DNA from: Gemmatimonadota bacterium
Lineage (GTDB): Bacteria > Gemmatimonadota > Gemmatimonadetes > Longimicrobiales > Gaopeijiaceae
Direction of reading: 5' to 3'
DNA: 64,000 bases
NCBI GenBank assembly: GCA_028873845.1
Contig: JAPPNO010000042.1
Coordinates: forward strand, 1-64,000
The translations under genes were made by a program, and so were the position numbers. The notes below the pieces were generated by a model, which was given only the letters and a program-made list of their open reading frames with translations, did not search any database and was not told the DNA's origin. Positions within the stretch are counted from its first letter, which is position 1; each line of letters starts with the position of its first letter. Positions 41,401-49,515 of this stretch are shown piece after piece.

Positions 41401-42899
41401 GGGTCCGTCTCTGCGCCGAAGGACTGCCGGCGGCCTACCTGACGCAGGCGGTCCAGTCGCGTGAGTTTCCCGTTCCGCTGGTGGCAGGCGAGCGGGCGCT
41501 GCTGCGGGTGTTCGTGACGGCTGGAAAGGCCACCCGCGAAGGCATACCGCGGGTTGTGGCCCGCTTCTACCGGGACGGCCGGGAGACGCACGTGGAGGAC
41601 ATCCCGGGCAAGTCCGATCCGATTCCGGCCGAGGTGGACCAGAGCCGGCTCTCGAAGTCGGCGAACGCGGAGATCCCGGCGCATGTGATTCAGCCGGGGC
41701 TCGAGATGGTGGTCGAAGTGGATCCGGACGGCACGCTGGACCCGGATCTCGGGGTCCCGCGGCGGATTCCGGCTTCGGGCCGGCTGGCGGTGGAGGTGCG
41801 CGACATGCCGCCCCTCGACCTGACGGTGATTCCGTTCGTCTGGACCGAGACCCACGACTCATCCATCGTCGACCTCGTCGAGGCCATGGCTGCGGACCCC
41901 GAGAACCATGAGATGCTCGGGGACACCCGCACGCTGCTACCGATCGGCGAACTCGAGGTCACGGCGCACGAACCCGTTCTGAGTTCGACCAACAACGGAA
42001 TCGTGCTGCTCTTCCGTACCGGGGCCATTCGGGCCATGGAGGGTGGGGCCGGACATTACATGGGCATGATGGTACCGCCGGTCAGGGCGGTGGGTGGGGC
42101 TTCCTTCGGCCCTCCCGCCAGATCGAGCTTCTCGCAGCCCTATCCATACATCGTGGCCCACGAACTCGGACACAACATCAGTCTCTATCACGCCCCGTGC
42201 GGTGATCCCGCCGGCCTCGACTCCAACTTCCCCTACAGCGGCGGATCGACCGGGGCCTGGGGCTACGACCTCCGCGACGGCGGGAGCCTGGTACGCCCGT
42301 CCACGGCCGACCTGATGTCGTATTGCCGGCCCTCGTGGATCAGCGACTACCATTTCACCAATGCGCTGCGGTTCCGGTTGAGCGACGCGGACAGCGTGGG
42401 GCTGCCGCGTGTTTCGGGACCGACTCGGTCGCTGATGCTCTGGGGCGGGACGGGTGCCGACAGTGTGCCGTTCCTGGAGCCCGCGTTCGTGGTCGACGCG
42501 CCGCCGGCGCTGCCACAAACCGGGGGACCCTACAGGCTCACCGGAAGCACCGCCGGCGATGCCGAACTCTTCTCTCTTCGCTTCGACATGCGCCAGGTGG
42601 CCGACGGCGACGGAAGTTCAGGCTTCTCCTTCGTGCTCCCCGTGGAGCCCGGATGGGAGGGTGCGCTCACCAGCATCGCGCTGTCCGGTCCCGGTGGATC
42701 GGTCACGCTGGACGGTGACAGCGACCGGTCGATGGCGATCCTGCGCGACCCGCGAACCGGCCGGATTCGGGGTATCCTGAGCGACCTGCCCGCGACGGTG
42801 CTGACCCGTTTGGACGTGGTTGCGGCCTTGTCGGCGGATCGGCGGTTCGATGTGCTGTTCAGCCGGGGGATTCCGGACGCTGAGGCGTGGCGAAGGTGA
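38415..42899 (+). CDS. Big2-LRR-metzincin giant lipoprotein (intact paralog)
   Basis: MDPVTRSRSVAFAMAAMLLACWTVGCGD lipoprotein signal, one Big2, three cap/LRR/C-cap cassettes, zinc site AHELGHNISLYHAPCG, Met-turn DLMSYC. ORF could start earlier. Confidence 0.85.
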   Translation: MDPVTRSRSVAFAMAAMLLACWTVGCGDTEPPPPAPRPTTVTVSPASVRLAALETTVQLAAEVHDQYGQVMTGAAVIWTSGDATVASVDGSGLVTAVGEGVATIAATAGDAQGTSEITVSDPDNPDRAVLVALYEATDGPNWVDNENWMTDAPLREWYGVETDGRGRVVRLELAGRWDGEAQTYVPHGLSGPVPPELGSLANLTWLYLPGNELTDPIPPELGNLGNLAGLNLNANRLTGSIPPELDNLGNLTSLHLGGNTLSGPIPPELGTLANLSALNLNDNEITGPIPPELGTLGSLSALSPNDNELTGPIPPELGALANLSALNLNGNALAGPIPPELGALTNLSALNLSDNELTGPIPPEAGTLASLSVLDLNDNELTGLIPPELSNLANLTWLNLAGNALSGPIPPELGGLVKLRRLYLGENALSGPIPPELGNLANLRWLYLSANLLSGPLPHSFLLLDRLERFYASANRLCVPGVSAFAAWLRSIRSRDFTVFTPCNTADIAALEALYDAAGGDDWIDSEGWLSDRDLEEWHGITMDSIGRVTELDLASNGLAGHLPPLIEDLARMTVLRMGDNALTGRLPLTLTRLALSELRYAGTDLCAPSEESFQEWLDGVSSHEGTGVECAPLSDRDVLEALYNSAGGPNWARKDNWLTDAPLGEWEGVTVDSENHVVGLDLRLNGLNDRIPPELGSLASLAVLTLSGNDLTGRIPRELGDLAKLTGLHLGWNQLTGPIPPELGTLGKLTWLELPGNTLSGPIPRELGSLVELRRLYLEDNELTGPIPPELGALANLTWLELSRNRLTGPIPRELGSLPGLVVLDLGGNALKGPIPAELGNLARLGWLFLWGNTLTGPIPGELGSLARVTRLSLSDNELSGVIPGELGGLARLTSLALDGNTLSGPLPPRLGELARLEALLLNNNELTGWVPPEFGGMASLRGLSVANNAAMSGALPADLTTLTRLDVLAAGGTDLCAPTDDDFQTWLEGIAKRRVRLCAEGLPAAYLTQAVQSREFPVPLVAGERALLRVFVTAGKATREGIPRVVARFYRDGRETHVEDIPGKSDPIPAEVDQSRLSKSANAEIPAHVIQPGLEMVVEVDPDGTLDPDLGVPRRIPASGRLAVEVRDMPPLDLTVIPFVWTETHDSSIVDLVEAMAADPENHEMLGDTRTLLPIGELEVTAHEPVLSSTNNGIVLLFRTGAIRAMEGGAGHYMGMMVPPVRAVGGASFGPPARSSFSQPYPYIVAHELGHNISLYHAPCGDPAGLDSNFPYSGGSTGAWGYDLRDGGSLVRPSTADLMSYCRPSWISDYHFTNALRFRLSDADSVGLPRVSGPTRSLMLWGGTGADSVPFLEPAFVVDAPPALPQTGGPYRLTGSTAGDAELFSLRFDMRQVADGDGSSGFSFVLPVEPGWEGALTSIALSGPGGSVTLDGDSDRSMAILRDPRTGRIRGILSDLPATVLTRLDVVAALSADRRFDVLFSRGIPDAEAWRR
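38960..41300 (+). repeat. tandem ~72-bp coding repeats (24-aa plant-type LRRs)
   Basis: Recurrent NELTGPIPPELGxLxNLxxLxLxx; blocks ~38960-39830 and ~40440-41300 separated by cap sequences. Confidence 0.85.
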
Positions 42900-42995
42900 T
42901 CTGACGCACCCAGACGCAGCAAGCCTGCCCCGGGGTTGACCGGATGTCACGATGACGACAGACTAATGTCGCAATTGCGATACAGGAGACTTCGG

Positions 42996-43277
42996 ATGAA
43001 GACACACAGTTCGATGCTCCACGTCCGGATGGACACGGAGATGAAGCGGAAGGCGACGGCAGCTCTCGCAGCGATGGGGATGACCGCCTCGGAAGCCGTT
43101 CGGCTTTTCTTCCACCGAATCGCGGTGGATCAGGCCTTTCCGCTCGAACTCAAGGTGCCGAACGCACAGACCCGCAGGGCCATGGCCGAGTCTGAGGAAA
43201 TGATGAGAAGAGGGACGGCCCGCTTTGCCAGCGCGGACGAAATGTTTGCGGAGCTCGAGGAAGTCGGCGGTCAGTAA
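42996..43277 (+). CDS. RelB/DinJ family type II antitoxin
   Basis: MKTHSSMLHVRMDTEMKRKATAALAAMGMTASEAVRLFFHRIAVDQAFPLELKVPN - classic RHH RelB/DinJ. Confidence 0.92.
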   Translation: MKTHSSMLHVRMDTEMKRKATAALAAMGMTASEAVRLFFHRIAVDQAFPLELKVPNAQTRRAMAESEEMMRRGTARFASADEMFAELEEVGGQ

Positions 43278-43581
43278 GCGGACCCGCCCGCCCAGGCGCG
43301 TGGATTTCACGCGGCGATTCCTCAAGGACTGGGAGCGGCTTTCGCGTTCGGGCCGATACGACATGCATCGGCTCAAGGCGGTCATGCTCGAACTCATCGC
43401 CAACGAGGCCCCACTCGGTCCCGAACGGAGGGACCACGCACTGAGAGGCGCTTGGGCGAATCACCGGGAATGCCATGTCGGAGGGGATTTCCTTCTGATC
43501 TATCAGGTCGATGATTCGCCAAAACCGGGCGGCTCGATCAACTTCGTCCGCGCTGGCACTCACGCCGAGTTGTTCGAATGA
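43225..43581 (+). CDS. YafQ family type II toxin (mRNA interferase)
   Basis: RVDFTRRFLKDWERLSRSGRYDMHRLKAVMLELIANEAPLGPERRDHALRGAWANHRECHVGGDFLLIYQVDD; true start probably internal, overlapping or abutting the antitoxin. Confidence 0.88.
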   Translation: MPARTKCLRSSRKSAVSKRTRPPRRVDFTRRFLKDWERLSRSGRYDMHRLKAVMLELIANEAPLGPERRDHALRGAWANHRECHVGGDFLLIYQVDDSPKPGGSINFVRAGTHAELFE

Positions 43582-43629
43582 GCGGCTACCAAGGAGCATT
43601 CCCCGTCATCCGTAGGCACACTTGGGCAA

Positions 43630-43658
43630 TATGTATACTATATCTTACTTAATGTCAA
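43630..43658 (-). promoter_or_regulatory. candidate promoter pointing into the toxin-antitoxin module (antisense)
   Basis: Reverse strand TTGACA-N17(ttaagtaagatatagta)-TACATA. Confidence 0.45.
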
Positions 43659-43752
43659 GAGTGCATTACATGACAAGAAGCCTAGCGAACTGATCCAAAA
43701 CGGATCCACCGCCGCTCGAATGCAGACGAGTGTGCCGAGGTTGCCAGTCCAG

Positions 43753-45063
43753 TCAGCTCCTACCCATCTCGGTAACGGGGCCGTCGTCGTCGGTCTCCTT
43801 TGTTTCGCCCCCGCCCTCCTCGCCCTCCGCCTCCGCCTCCCACCCCCGCATCCTCTTCTCCATCACCATCCCGTCGATCGTCTCGATCAACGCCCCCCCG
43901 CGCTTGTCCGTGTGCCGGATCACACCCTCTTCATCGAGTACGAAGATCGTCGGCCATCCGTACACACCCCATTCGGTCGCGATCGGCCCATTGGCGGCCA
44001 CCACTTCGGCGTCGGGCTGGCTGTGACCGTCCCACCAGGTCCGGTAGGCGAGGCGCTCCTCTTTCTTCGCCTCAACGATGGTCTCCAGCTCCGCGTCGCT
44101 GTTGACGCCCAGCAGCGCGACGTCCTCCTCGTCGAAGAGATCCAGCATGGCGCGCTGGTAGGGGTACTCGCCGCGGCAAGGCCCACACCACTGCCCGGAG
44201 AAGATCACCGCGACGATCTTGCCGCGGTATTCCTCCAGCTCGAACTCGACGCCCTCGGTGTCCTTGCCGACGATGTTGGGGGCCACCCGGCCCGGCATCA
44301 GGTACTCGATGTGGAACCGCACCCTGGCCAGGGCCTCGGCGGCTGCCGGGTACGACTCCCCGAGCGCCGCCAGCCCCTCTGCCGCGCGCGCCGTCTGCTC
44401 GTCGCTCATCCGGCCCCGCTGCAGACCCCAGCCGATGCCCGAGACGGAAACCTCGACGCCGCGCTCGAGATCGGCGGTCGATTCGGGGAGGGAAAGGGCG
44501 GCGTCGATCGCCGCGAGCATGCGGTCCACCTGGGCATCCGTGAACGCCTCGCCGGGAGCCGGGTATGTGATCAGTCCGGGCCATGACAGGGCGCGGCCGA
44601 CAAAGTCGGGCATCGTCGGCATGGCGGCGGCGTAGTATTCGAGCATGTTCGTGGTCCGCTCGATCATGCCCCGGGCGTCGGGGTGTTGCTCGGCCAGGGC
44701 TTCCAGATAGGCGCCGATCCGCTCCTGCTGCTCCTCGCCGACCTCGGGGATCGCGATGCGCCGCCTGAAGCTCCAGAGATGGAAGTCGGCCTCGCTTTCG
44801 AAGTCGGCCAGCGTCTCCTCGGCGGTCATCGCCGCCTCGAGGGCCGTCATGAGCTCCTCGAAGCTCTCGTCGGAGAGGGGCTTGCCTCCGTTGTCGTACC
44901 GGGCCGCATCCGGGAACCAGGGGCGCTCCGCGGCTGCGGGGAGATTCAGTTCGGTGGATATGACAGCGTCATCGCCGGTGCTGGCGTCCGTGGTCCCCGC
45001 GACCAGCACGCCCAGCCCGAACGAAACGACCACCGCACCGACTATTGCCAGGGATCTACGCAT
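43753..45063 (-). CDS. TlpA-like thioredoxin family protein, paralog 1
   Basis: 436 aa; signal anchor MRRSLAIVGAVVVSFGLGVLVAG; two helical repeats; APNIVGKDTEGVEFELEEYRGKIVAVIFSGQWCGPCRGEYPYQRAM. Confidence 0.88.
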   Translation of the reverse strand: MRRSLAIVGAVVVSFGLGVLVAGTTDASTGDDAVISTELNLPAAAERPWFPDAARYDNGGKPLSDESFEELMTALEAAMTAEETLADFESEADFHLWSFRRRIAIPEVGEEQQERIGAYLEALAEQHPDARGMIERTTNMLEYYAAAMPTMPDFVGRALSWPGLITYPAPGEAFTDAQVDRMLAAIDAALSLPESTADLERGVEVSVSGIGWGLQRGRMSDEQTARAAEGLAALGESYPAAAEALARVRFHIEYLMPGRVAPNIVGKDTEGVEFELEEYRGKIVAVIFSGQWCGPCRGEYPYQRAMLDLFDEEDVALLGVNSDAELETIVEAKKEERLAYRTWWDGHSQPDAEVVAANGPIATEWGVYGWPTIFVLDEEGVIRHTDKRGGALIETIDGMVMEKRMRGWEAEAEGEEGGGETKETDDDGPVTEMGRS

Positions 45064-46391
45064 TATTCCTGTCCTTTCTCGGCTTCGGCCTCCGCTCCGG
45101 CCTCCGGGTCCGCTTCATCGTCCGTCTCCGCGTCGGCCTCCTCCGACTCCACTTCGGCAGCCTCCTGCTCCGCCTGCCACTCACGCATCCTCTTCCCCAT
45201 CACCAGCTCGTCCACGGCGGCGATCAGCGCGCCTCCGCGCTTGTCCGTATGCCGGATCACGCCCTCCTCGTCGAGGACGTAGATCTGGGGCCAGCCAAGC
45301 ACGTTCCACTGCGTCGCGATCGGTCCCTCGGCGGCCACCTGGTCGGCGTCCGGCTGGCTGTGCCCATCCCACCAGGTGCGGTAGGCGAGACCCTCCCTGT
45401 CCTTGGCCTGCACGATCGTGTCGAGCACGGCGTCGCTGTTGACGCCCAGCAGCGCCACATCCTCTTCCTCGTAGATCTCCAGCATGGCGCGCTGGTACGG
45501 ATACTCGCCGCGGCAGGGTCCGCACCACTGCCCCGAGAAGATCAGGGCGACGATCTTGCCCCGGTAGTCCTCGAGCGCGAACTCGACCCCCCCGGTGTCC
45601 TTCCCGACGATGTTGGGGGCCACCTTGCCCGGCATGAGGTTCTCGATCACAAACCGCTGCTGGTCCAGCTTCTCCACGGCGTCCGGATACTTCTCCGCGA
45701 GTCTGTCCATGAAGGCCGACACGTGCAGCGATTGTTCCTCGCTGAGGGTCCCGCGTTGCAGCTGCCCGCCCAGTTGCCAGAGAGGAACCGACGCTTCGTC
45801 TTCGAAGTTGCCCGAGGCCTCGGGGAGGTTAAGCGTGGCCTCGAGCTGCGCGAGCAGCTGGTCCACCTGGGCGTCCTCGAAGGGTTCACCGTCGGTCGGC
45901 AACCCTTCCGGCGTGGGGAAGATCGTGGCGAAGCCGACGAACGACGGCATGGCCGGCATGGGCGAGGCATAGCCGTCGAGGAGCCTTCTGCGCTGGCTGA
46001 TTGCGCGGCTGTCGGGATGCTCCTCGGCCAGGGCGTCCATGTATGCGTTGATCCGCTCCTTCTGCTCGTCGCCGATTTCGGGGACGGCGAGCCGGCGCAT
46101 GAAGTTCCACAGGTGCAGGTCGGCCTCGCGTTCGAAGTCGGCCAGCGTCTCTTCGGCCGTCATCGCGACCTCGAGTGAGGACATCAACTCCTCGAAGCTC
46201 TCATCGGAGAGGGGTTCGCCTTCGTTGTCGTATTGGGCCGCATCCGGGAACCACATGCGGTCCGCGGCGGCCGGGACGTCGAGTTCGAACCCGTCGGCCT
46301 CGGCGTCAGGGGCTCCGATACCTCCGGCCAGGAGCATTCCCAGTCCGAAGGAAACGATTACGGCGCAGACTACTGCCAGGGGCTGCTTCAT
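45063..46391 (-). CDS. TlpA-like thioredoxin family protein, paralog 2
   Basis: 442 aa; MKQPLAVVCAVIVSFGLGMLLAG; FSGQWCGPCRGEYPYQRAMLEIYEEEDVALLGVNSD. Overlaps its neighbour by 1 bp. Confidence 0.88.
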   Translation of the reverse strand: MKQPLAVVCAVIVSFGLGMLLAGGIGAPDAEADGFELDVPAAADRMWFPDAAQYDNEGEPLSDESFEELMSSLEVAMTAEETLADFEREADLHLWNFMRRLAVPEIGDEQKERINAYMDALAEEHPDSRAISQRRRLLDGYASPMPAMPSFVGFATIFPTPEGLPTDGEPFEDAQVDQLLAQLEATLNLPEASGNFEDEASVPLWQLGGQLQRGTLSEEQSLHVSAFMDRLAEKYPDAVEKLDQQRFVIENLMPGKVAPNIVGKDTGGVEFALEDYRGKIVALIFSGQWCGPCRGEYPYQRAMLEIYEEEDVALLGVNSDAVLDTIVQAKDREGLAYRTWWDGHSQPDADQVAAEGPIATQWNVLGWPQIYVLDEEGVIRHTDKRGGALIAAVDELVMGKRMREWQAEQEAAEVESEEADAETDDEADPEAGAEAEAEKGQE

Positions 46392-47731
46392 GGGACCTGT
46401 CCTTTTTCTGCTTCGCTTGCGGGATCGCCCGCGTTTTCGGCTTCGGTTTCGGCGTCCGCGTCGTCAGTGGCCTCTGCCTCGGCCTCTTCGGCCTCCCGCT
46501 CCGCGTCCCACGCGCGCATCCTCTTGTCCATCAACAGCCTGTCCACGGCGGCGATAAGCTCGCCCCCGCGCTTGTTCACATGCCGGATCACGCCCTCCTC
46601 GTCGATGACGTAGATCGTGGGCCAGCCGCTGACGTTCCACTCGGTTGCGATCGGCCCTTCGGTGGCTGCCACCTCGGCGTCGGGCTGGCTGTGGCCGTCC
46701 CACCAGGTGCGGAAGTCCAGGCGTTCCTCCTTCTTCGCCTCGATGGCCGTCTCCAGCAAGGCGTCGCTGTTGACGCCCAGGAGCGCCACGTCCTCATCCT
46801 CGAAGAGGTCCAGCATGGCGCGCTGGTACGGGTACTCCCCACGACAGGGGCCGCACCACTGCCCGGAGAAGATCAGCGCGACAATCTTGCCACGGTAATC
46901 ATCGAGCTCGAACTCGACGCCCTCGGTGTCCGTGCCCACGATGTTCGGCGCGACGTTGCCCGGAATCAGATTCTCGACAAGGAAACGCTGGCGGTCGATG
47001 AACTCCGCGGCGTCGGGGTTCTCCTCCTTGAGTCCCTCCAGATAGGCGACGATCCGCGCGGTCTGTTCCTCGCTGACCTGGCCCAGCTGCAGCCGGTTGC
47101 CGAAGCGCCAGAAGAGGGTGCCGGCTTCGCCCTCGATGTCGCCGGCCACCTCGGGCAGGCTGAGCGCGCCCTCGAGCGTGCCGAGCATCCGGTCCACCTG
47201 GGCGTCCTCGAAGGGCTCGCCTTCGTTGTCGTATTCGTCGGCCATGCCGAAGAACATGACGCTGAGTGTGGCGGGCGGGGCGCTGGGCATCGAAGCGGCG
47301 TAGGAGTCGAGCAACTGCCCGCGCCGCTCGATGACCGTGCGATGGTCGGGATGCTGCTCGGCCAGCTTCTCCAGGTACTCCGTGGCCCGCGCCTTCTGCT
47401 CTTCGGTGACCTCGGGGACCGCGAGGCGGCGGACGAAGCTCCAGAGCTGCGCGTCCGCCTCGGTCTCGAAGTCCGCCAGGGTCTCGTCGGCGTTGAGCGC
47501 CGCATCGAGGTGCGAGAGGAGCTCGTCGAACTGCTCGTCGGAGAGTGGCTCGCCCCCGGTGTCGTAGTCGGCGATGGGGGGGAACCACATTTGCTGGAGC
47601 GCGATGGGGACGTGGGCGAGAGGTGGTGGCGATGCTTCGTCCGCGTCGGGGGCGCCGCGGCTGCCGGCCAAGAGCATTCCCAAGCCGAATGAAACGACTA
47701 CTGCGCACACTACTGCCAGGGGCTGCCGCAT
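46388..47731 (-). CDS. TlpA-like thioredoxin family protein, paralog 3
   Basis: 447 aa; MRQPLAVVCAVVVSFGLGMLLAG; FSGQWCGPCRGEYPYQRAMLDLFEDEDVALLGVNSD. 4-bp overlap with paralog 2. Confidence 0.88.
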   Translation of the reverse strand: MRQPLAVVCAVVVSFGLGMLLAGSRGAPDADEASPPPLAHVPIALQQMWFPPIADYDTGGEPLSDEQFDELLSHLDAALNADETLADFETEADAQLWSFVRRLAVPEVTEEQKARATEYLEKLAEQHPDHRTVIERRGQLLDSYAASMPSAPPATLSVMFFGMADEYDNEGEPFEDAQVDRMLGTLEGALSLPEVAGDIEGEAGTLFWRFGNRLQLGQVSEEQTARIVAYLEGLKEENPDAAEFIDRQRFLVENLIPGNVAPNIVGTDTEGVEFELDDYRGKIVALIFSGQWCGPCRGEYPYQRAMLDLFEDEDVALLGVNSDALLETAIEAKKEERLDFRTWWDGHSQPDAEVAATEGPIATEWNVSGWPTIYVIDEEGVIRHVNKRGGELIAAVDRLLMDKRMRAWDAEREAEEAEAEATDDADAETEAENAGDPASEAEKGQVP

Positions 47732-47929
47732 GGGGGACCTCTTTCTCTACGGGGATTGCGGATGCGGCTCTGGGGGGACCGGGGTGCGGTCCCATACTCA
47801 GATTACGGTACTGTTGGCGGACCTGCAAATGGCGTCGGGGGTTACGACGATCGCTGAGGGGCAGACCCAGAGGCACTTCGGGGCCGGTTCAGCCACGGAC
47901 GCGCCATAAAGCGGTGGCCTCTCCGGCTC

Positions 47930-48235
47930 CTACAGGCCCTCAGGAGAAGAAACGGCGCAATGACCGTAGGAGGCCATCTTCTCGGTCCTGATGTTACCGA
48001 TCCGCTTGGCGATGAGCGAGGAGTGCATCGTGAATAGCTCGGTTACCTTCACCATCGATGGCTTGGGAAGCCTACCTACCGCGAAGTCGCTGCGCCAGAG
48101 GCGCACCGCGTTCGGGTGCTCGGTGATGTGGGAGGTCACCGCCGCCAGCACGAGGTCCTCTCCAGCGGCGTTTAAGGAATCCGAGGACAGGACCAGCGCG
48201 GGCGTCTCTTGGATGAAATCAGATCGGTGAAGGGG
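47930..48235 (-). pseudogene. MazF/PemK-like toxin fragment (N-terminus missing)
   Basis: ETPALVLSSDSLNAAGEDLVLAAVTSHITEHPNAVRLWRSDFAVGRLPKPSMVKVTELFTMHSSLIAKRIGNIRTEKM resembles the PemK/MazF C-terminal two-thirds; no RGDVW-type start. Confidence 0.6.
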
Positions 48236-48278
48236 ACGGAAGACACCGGGGGCGAAGAGGCGTCCTCCAAGCCCAGGG

Positions 48279-48845
48279 TCAGCTGTTTCCAGCCTCCGAT
48301 CCGTCCTCGGTCTCCAAACCGCCGCCCGCATCGTCCATCCCCGTCTCCTCCCCCACCTCTTCCGCCGGAGCCGCCGGCGTCATGCCCACCGGCCCGGAGG
48401 CCTCATAGTCCCGCATCAGCTTCTCCATTCACAATCTCAAGAGCGGCGATGGACTTCCCCCCGCGCTTGCCCAGTACCGGATCACGCCCTCTTCATCGAG
48501 GATGTAGATCTGCGGCTATCCCGTCATTTCCAGCCGGTTTCGATCGGCCCCTCGGCGGCCGCCGCATCGGTAGGGGCGCACCACTGCCCGAAGAAGATGA
48601 GGATGACGATCTTGCCCCGGCAGTCCTTCGAGCGCAAACTCGACGCCCTCGGTGTCGGTACGCACGATGTTCGGCGCAACGTTGCCCGAGGTCAGACGTT
48701 CGACCAAGAAGCGGTGCCTGTCGAGGAAACCTCTCGGCGTCGCCATGCTGCTCGCTGAGATCCTCCAGAAATCCACGATTCGCGCGCTCTGCTCATCGCT
48801 GATCTGTCCCGACTGGGTCGGTGCCCAGTGGGCCTGCCGCCTCGT
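48279..48845 (-). pseudogene. decayed TlpA-like paralog (closest in this window to the copy at 51304-52638)
   Basis: Fragments in several frames: ISDEQSARIVDF, FLDRHRFLVERLTSGNVAPNIVRTDTEGVEFALE, LLRAVVRPYR, LMRDYEASGPVGMTPAAPAEE; 3' end shares gggtcagctgtttcc with the 51304 gene. Confidence 0.8.
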
Positions 48846-48846
48846 T

Positions 48847-48879
48847 CGAAAAAGGGTGACACGATGTCACCCTTTTTCG
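48847..48879. repeat. perfect inverted repeat (15-bp arms, 3-nt loop)
   Basis: CGAAAAAGGGTGACA-CGA-TGTCACCCTTTTTCG read directly. Confidence 0.95.
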
Positions 48880-49088
48880 TCGCCGCAGGCCTATGAGCCG
48901 GCGTCCACCGGGACAAAAGGGGATGGCGGAAGAAAACTCCAATTTGGCCATTTCCACTTCTTCTGTTTCCATGAATGCCAACCTCGCATTCGTGACTATA
49001 TTCGGCTAGAGAATGGGTGTATGAAATGAAAGGCGCGACCGCACGTCGTTACGACGGCTTCTGGGGCACTTCGACGGACACGAGGGCG

Positions 49089-49421
49089 TCATTCATGGCT
49101 TGGTCCCGCAGATTGCTGTTCGTTGATCCGCCCAGTCTGGAGCTGGCCCCTGAACCTCCCGAAGGCAGGATCGGTCTGGTACTCAATGTCGGCGGGCACA
49201 TCGGGCACACGCAGGATGGTATCGAGCGTGGCGAGCATCCCGACGACCTGCCCGTCGTCGAATGGCTTGCCGTCGTTGGCGGATCGAAAGGCCGTCTGGA
49301 CGATCCAGCCGGGCATCGTGGTCCGCTTCGCCATGGCCCCCTTCAGCAACGTACCGCCCCCCCTGCTGGTTCGCGCACCCACTTCTCGGTGTGGACCGGC
49401 CATCCCGTTTGTTTCCAACAA
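49089..49421 (-). pseudogene. second TlpA-like N-terminal-module fragment
   Basis: SANDGKPFDDGQVVGMLATLDTILRVPDVPADIEYQTDPAFGRFRGQLQTGRINEQQS aligns with the second helical repeat of the family. Confidence 0.7.
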
Positions 49422-49425
49422 CCTC

Positions 49426-49454
49426 TTGCACTGACGGGTTGCATACTATATAAT
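49426..49454 (+). promoter_or_regulatory. sigma70-type promoter upstream of 49516
   Basis: TTGCAC-N17-TATAAT. Confidence 0.6.
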
Positions 49455-49515
49455 CCACATATCCGAAAACTGACGCGTACCACCCTACGGTTACCCTAAT
49501 GAAGGGACAAACACC

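Noticed and set aside
45045-47692. Plus-strand ORFs (377 and 505 aa) across the TlpA genes
   Set aside because: Repeated antisense shadows; their mutual similarity only reflects similarity of the real paralogs.
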